64,000 nucleotides of DNA from Paroedura picta (Eukaryota; Chordata; Lepidosauria; Squamata; Gekkonidae): the NCBI RefSeq assembly GCF_049243985.1, contig NC_135384.1, forward strand, positions 16,426,501-16,490,500, read 5' to 3'. Below, piece by piece: positions 60,133-64,000 of this stretch (the first letter of the stretch is position 1; each line of letters opens with the position of its first letter). Made by a program: the position numbers and the translations under genes. Under the pieces are notes generated by a model that was given only the letters and a program-made list of their open reading frames with translations, had not been told where the DNA came from and did no database searches.

Positions 60133-60240
60133 CCACATGTATTTTTGATCTTTGCCTTTTGCACAGCACAACAGCGCTGCACAGAGCTTGAGGAGAGGTC
60201 ATTCTCTTAGGCATGCTCCTGAGGTAAGATCATCTCAGTC

Positions 60241-60718
60241 ATGCTGGACGTGTACACAGTTCTTCTGGGACTTGTGGTCCTCTTGCCCCTCGTGGGAAAT
60301 CGTCTCTTCCCCTACATCTGGCTGGACCTGAAGATATTTTTATGGGGCCTCTACCTGGAAGTCAGGCGCGCCAGGCGTCTCCAGCGCAAGCCAACCTTCA
60401 CCTTGGCAGACCTGTTTCTAACTAAAGTCCAGAAGCACCCCACAAAGGCCCTAATTCTCTTTGAAGACGAGGTCTATACCTACCGAGACATTGACAGGCT
60501 CAGCAACCAGGCGGCCCGAGTGTTCCGGGGCCAGGTGGGGTTGAAAGAAGGGGAAACAGCCGCTGTTCTCCTGAAGAACTGCCCTGCCTACCTCTGGGTC
60601 TGGCTGGGCCTGGCGAAGATCAGCTGTGCCATGGCATGTATCAACTATAACGTCCGAGGCAAGGTTCTGCTGCACGCCCTCAGCTCCTGCGAATCCAAGG
60701 TGCTACTGACAACTCCAG
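60241..60718 (+). CDS. SLC27A5: SLC27A5/SLC27A2-type fatty-acid/bile-acid CoA ligase, first coding exon
   Basis: Members of this family are ER/peroxisome membrane acyl-CoA synthetases; SLC27A5 conjugates bile acids, SLC27A2 very-long-chain fatty acids. The exon gives 159 residues: a membrane anchor (MLDVYTVLLGLVVLLPLVGN), then the N-terminal ligase domain (ILFEDEVYTYRDIDRLSNQA, AAVLLKNCPAYLWVWLGLAK, CAMACINYNVRGKVLLHAL). It ends in phase 1 at CCAG|GTAAGG, just before where the AMP-binding motif exon would come. The short anchored N-terminus looks more like SLC27A2, whereas the neighbours ZBTB45 and TRIM28 point to SLC27A5; the symbol rests on synteny. No CpG island. Later exons lie past the right edge. 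Confidence 0.8.
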
Positions 60719-61354
60719 GTAAGGGGAGCTATGTGCATGGTGGGAGATCCGAAATGGAAGAATTGTGCCACATCTCTGCTACTCTTAACAGAGATTTTAT
60801 TGGGTTAGGCTCCTGTGTCTTATTATGGAATGTTTTAATTGATTTGGATTGGCTTTGTTTTTATTACGATGTAAAACACCTCGCAGGGTGTCTGTTGTGG
60901 GGAGAGGAAGGGAAAGGTGAAGTGGGGTATAAAAGAACAGGTTGTCTTCTTGTCTCTGAGCAGCCCTGATGCATCTTTTCCAATTCATGACACGACAGCG
61001 GGATGCCAAAGTTCCGTTTTGAGCACTGGGGAAAAGCTGCTAATTAAGTTCACTTTTGCAGAATTCCCACTTTGGATGCCAGGTAGCCAGACTCTAGGCA
61101 TAAGCAGGTGTTTTATTAGTTCTGCTAAGTTTGGCGGTGTTGCTGACAGTGTGGGACAGGCACAGTGTTTATTTAATTTAATTTCTTTATTATATACCAC
61201 CCTCCCCTGAGGCTCAGGGCAATTTACATAAAACATTAAATCAGCCACAGCATACTGACAGCAAATTCTTGTAGAATTGTGGAAAGGCGTGTGCTTCTCT
61301 TGTAGACAGGTGTCTACTACCTTTTTGTCTTTCAATATTAACATTTGAAGCAGT
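60719..61354 (+). other. SLC27-type gene intron, start
   Basis: No second exon is found up to 64000. 61165-61240 is a LINE/SINE tail-like stretch (TATATACCACCCTCCCCTGA). Confidence 0.5.
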
Positions 61355-61510
61355 TTCAGAGGTCAGACGTGTTAGTCTGCGGCAGAACAGTTAGATTTGA
61401 GGCCTTAGAGACCAACAAGACCTTCAGGGGGCGAGTTTTTGAAATGTTTGTTAGCCTCTCGGGTGCTCCTGGGCTCAGTTCTAACTCCTCGCAGCACCAG
61501 ATCGACGAAG
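61355..61510 (+). repeat. Diverged relative of the GTCTTAAAGGTGC family
   Basis: GACGTGTTAGTCTGCGGCAG, TTAGAGACCAACAAGACCTT and CTCTCGGGTGCTCCTGGGCT mirror the arrangement of that family, resembling versions known from other reptiles. Confidence 0.55.
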
Positions 61511-61657
61511 AGCCCAGTGTCAGAAAGGCCCATTTGTTTTATTGAAAATATAGTATTTAATATCATTAGCGTGATCTTAACGTTATTGACGGCAGACAGC
61601 TGGATCCATACAATTTCTGCTGTCTCCACATGGGTGGGACATAAAAAGAAAGTAGTA

Positions 61658-61876
61658 CCGTATTTGCCTGCGTATAAGACGACTGGGCATATAAGACGAC
61701 CCCCCAACTTTTCCACTCAAAATATAGAGTTTGTTACATTACATTATGGAACTATGGGCCACTATGGGCAGCTATGTCTATCCCAACTGAAGTGCACCCG
61801 GTGTATAGGATGACCCCCCCACTTGGAGGCATGTTTTTCAGGGGGGAAAAGTAGTCTTATATGCCAGCAAATACTG
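61658..61876. mobile_element. MITE with TA duplication and 25-bp inverted ends
   Basis: CCGTATTTGCCTGCGTATAA and its inverse (TTATATGCCAGCAAATACTG) stand at the ends, flanked by TA on both sides. TA duplications point to the Tc1/mariner/pogo group. 219 bp, non-coding. Confidence 0.75.
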
Positions 61877-62220
61877 TAGTTGTTATTATTAATATTATTA
61901 TAACTAGCCGTTAAGCCGCTGCGTTTTTAAATGCAGGGGGTGCTAGTGGAGGGAGCAGCAGGGGCACGGAGAGTCAAGGTGGGGCGTCGGGCTCATTAGC
62001 GGAGCGGAGAATGCAGGGCAGAGGTGAGTAGGCGCTGGGTGGGGTGATTCTGCATGTTGGTGCTGGAGTGTGTGGGCTGGAGCGCAGCAAGCCGGCGAAG
62101 GTGTGCATGGTGAGGAACTGATACAGGCGCTTTCGGCGCCGCAGACTGTTGCCTTGCTGTGGCCCCAGTGTGCAGGATCTTGAAATTGCAGGCCAATCAC
62201 CCCAGCCGGGCCCGCCGCCA

Positions 62221-62299
62221 TGCTCCAAGACACGTGGAGTACATGCTCCAAGGCACATGGAGCACATGCTCCAAGACACGTGGAGCACATGCTCCAAGG
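62221..62299. repeat. 23-bp minisatellite, 3.4 copies
   Basis: TGCTCCAAGRCACRTGGAGY plus ACA repeats. It lies in a G+C-rich patch (61930-62575) of unknown nature. Confidence 0.9.
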
Positions 62300-62892
62300 C
62301 AGGGCAGAGTTCCCCGACGTGAGCACCCAGACCCTGGATCGCATGGCCACATCGGCATGCGTACCTAGGGCTGTGTCCATGGGGCATTGTGCTCGGTGTC
62401 TCCGGTCGCGGGCAGCCTTGCTGGGCTCATCTGGATTGGTCCGGGCTCTGGAGGTGGGCGCTCCAGGGGCTGGCCCAATATGGTCGCGCCCAGCAAAGCT
62501 GTGTGGGGCTGGAAGTGCAGGCCGGACACCTGATAGTGTCCCGGTCAGCGCTCCGCCCACAGGGTGATTTCCAAAATATTAGAACTGTGGTAAGGATTAT
62601 AAAGTAGCACAGGTAAGGCCTTTCAACGCAAGCTCATGAATATACACAAGAGATAGCTTAGTGCACCGTCATAAACTCATGCATGGATTTCTAGGCAACT
62701 GTGCACCTCTGATGTTTCATCACGCAATATATCTTAATTTTCTTCATATGAAAAATCATATTTGGTTGTAAAACTGAACCGCACTTGGCTGTGGAGCCAG
62801 AGACTATAGAGCCCTGTTGTATAAGTTTGAACTTTGCTTAGGCATACCAGCTTTTGCGTTTTATTGGGTTCACTGTTTACCATCTCTCTACG

Positions 62893-63075
62893 GTTGCCAA
62901 CCTCCAGGGGGTGGCTGGAGTTATGCTGGGATTATAATTGATCTCTAGTCAACAGAGGTTGGTTCACCTGGAGAAAATGGCTGCTTTGGAGGGTGGACTG
63001 AAGTCCCTCCCCAAACCTCACCCTCTTCAGGCCCCACTCTCAAAATCTGCAGGTATTTCCAGAGCTGAAAACCTC
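62893..63075. repeat. GGTTGCCA-family repeat
   Basis: CGGTTGCCAACCTCCAGGGG, CACCTGGAGAAAATGGCTGC and TTTCCAGAGCTGAAAACC. Confidence 0.75.
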
Positions 63076-63607
63076 ACATCTTTCTCTTTGTCTCTCTCTC
63101 TCCTCACACACCATAAGTCAGCTAAGGTTCACGGATGGGGTGAGGGAGGGAGGGATTCATGAAATCTGTCATAAAGAGGGTCAAAGGCTAGGTTACCCAG
63201 AGTTTGTATAGTTTTTTATTTCATCAGCCCTATTTCGACAGCTCAAAAGCCAAACACTTGCTTTGACTGTTAGAGGGAGAATAAAAGCAGTAGATCTTCG
63301 AATATTTGAGGACCTAGTCAACATATTTTGTGTAACTTCTAGACTTTATTGAATGCGATGGACAATCAAGTAGGCACTTAACAGTACAAACCCTAGCAGC
63401 CTACTTTGCATTTTACAGAGCTCTGTTGTGAATAATGCAGCTCACACACAGGTGAACCAATCCTTTATACTTTAATACCTTTTTCAAGTATTTACTGAAG
63501 ACTACCAACATATATGCATCCATATACATTAAGTTCCAGAATATTTCAAAGATGTTTCTAGAAAGTATTCATTTCTGCTGGCCTTTTGAAAGTGGACTTC
63601 AAGGAAC

Positions 63608-63700
63608 GAGAAAATCAGAGTCCAGTAGCACTTTTAAGACCAACAAAGATTTATTCAAGCACTCTTTGTCAGACTATGATCTCCTTACATGACAGGGAAT
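63608..63700 (-). repeat. GTCTTAAAGGTGC-family repeat, minus strand
   Basis: AAAATCAGAGTCCAGTAGCA, TTTAAGACCAACAAAGATTT and GCACTCTTTGTCAGACTATG. Confidence 0.75.
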
Positions 63701-63849
63701 ATAGAGCAAAAATCAATTCTGTTACATCAGTAGATTGTGTCACAACCAAATACAGTCAATGATAATCCTTTGTCAAAACAGCCAATCAATCCCCTGGAAT
63801 TCAGTGTACTTTTCAAAAACACAGGGAGAGACCAAACTGCCAGTTATCA

Positions 63850-64000
63850 GAGCCAGTTTGGTGCAGTGGTTAGGAGTGCGGACTTCTAATCTGGCATGCC
63901 AGGTTCGATTCTGCGCTCCCCCACATGCAACCAGCTGGGTGACCTTGGGCTCGCCACGGCACTGATAAAACTGTTCTGACCCAGCAGTGATATCAGCGCT
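63850..64000 (+). repeat. tRNA-headed SINE, cut by window end
   Basis: AGAGCCAGTTTGGTGCAGTG head with A and B boxes, running to ACCCAGCAGTGATATCAGCG at the edge. Well preserved. Confidence 0.88.

Noticed and set aside
60719-64000. Search for the second SLC27 exon with the AMP-binding motif
   Set aside because: No YTSGTTG-like translation in any frame; it must lie further right.

Overview
This window looks like nuclear DNA of a squamate reptile. The evidence is three copies of a Sauria-type SINE (tRNA-like head, tail resembling Bov-B LINE sequence), a Bov-B LINE 3' end, CR1-type LINEs, a tRNA-headed SINE in about ten copies, a 5S-rRNA-derived SINE, and many short hAT-type MITEs. Gene density is low. 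Four CpG islands mark promoters. The species cannot be told from the sequence.

Host genes. TRIM28 exon 1 is on the minus strand at 2.2-2.5 kb with a CpG island; the rest of the gene lies left of the window. A single-exon, seven-finger C2H2 gene follows at 23.2-23.8 kb, with a possible promoter island at 20.0-20.4 kb. A KRAB-C2H2 gene lies at 33.2-35.7 kb behind an island at 31.9-32.7 kb. ZBTB45 is on the minus strand at 48.7-54.1 kb with an island at 55.1-55.8 kb. The first coding exon of a fatty-acid transport protein/acyl-CoA synthetase (SLC27A5/SLC27A2 type) is at 60.2-60.7 kb. From memory, SLC27A5, ZBTB45 and TRIM28 are neighbours on human 19q13.43, so this looks like an ancient linkage block. 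TRIM28 is the co-repressor used by KRAB zinc-finger proteins, so the block holds both a KRAB protein and its partner.

Mobile DNA. The outstanding element is a 7.5 kb PIF/Harbinger transposon (8662-16188) that looks whole. It has imperfect terminal inverted repeats, a 3-bp target duplication, and three spliced genes with open frames and matching splice phases. These are a DDE transposase (424 aa) and a Myb/SANT protein (221 aa) on the plus strand, and a second, different Myb/SANT protein (419 aa) on the minus strand, converging on the first. Poly(A) signals follow each gene. A 1.06 kb non-autonomous relative lies at 42462-43525. The Harbinger landed inside an older repeat, whose two halves still join cleanly across the target site.

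The rest is a dense layer of nested SINEs, LINE fragments and hAT-like MITEs. Many MITEs keep 8-bp target duplications centred on TA. Between these, long stretches (24-28 kb, 40-42 kb, 45-47 kb) show no recognisable gene. All calls come from reading the sequence by eye; no database search was possible.
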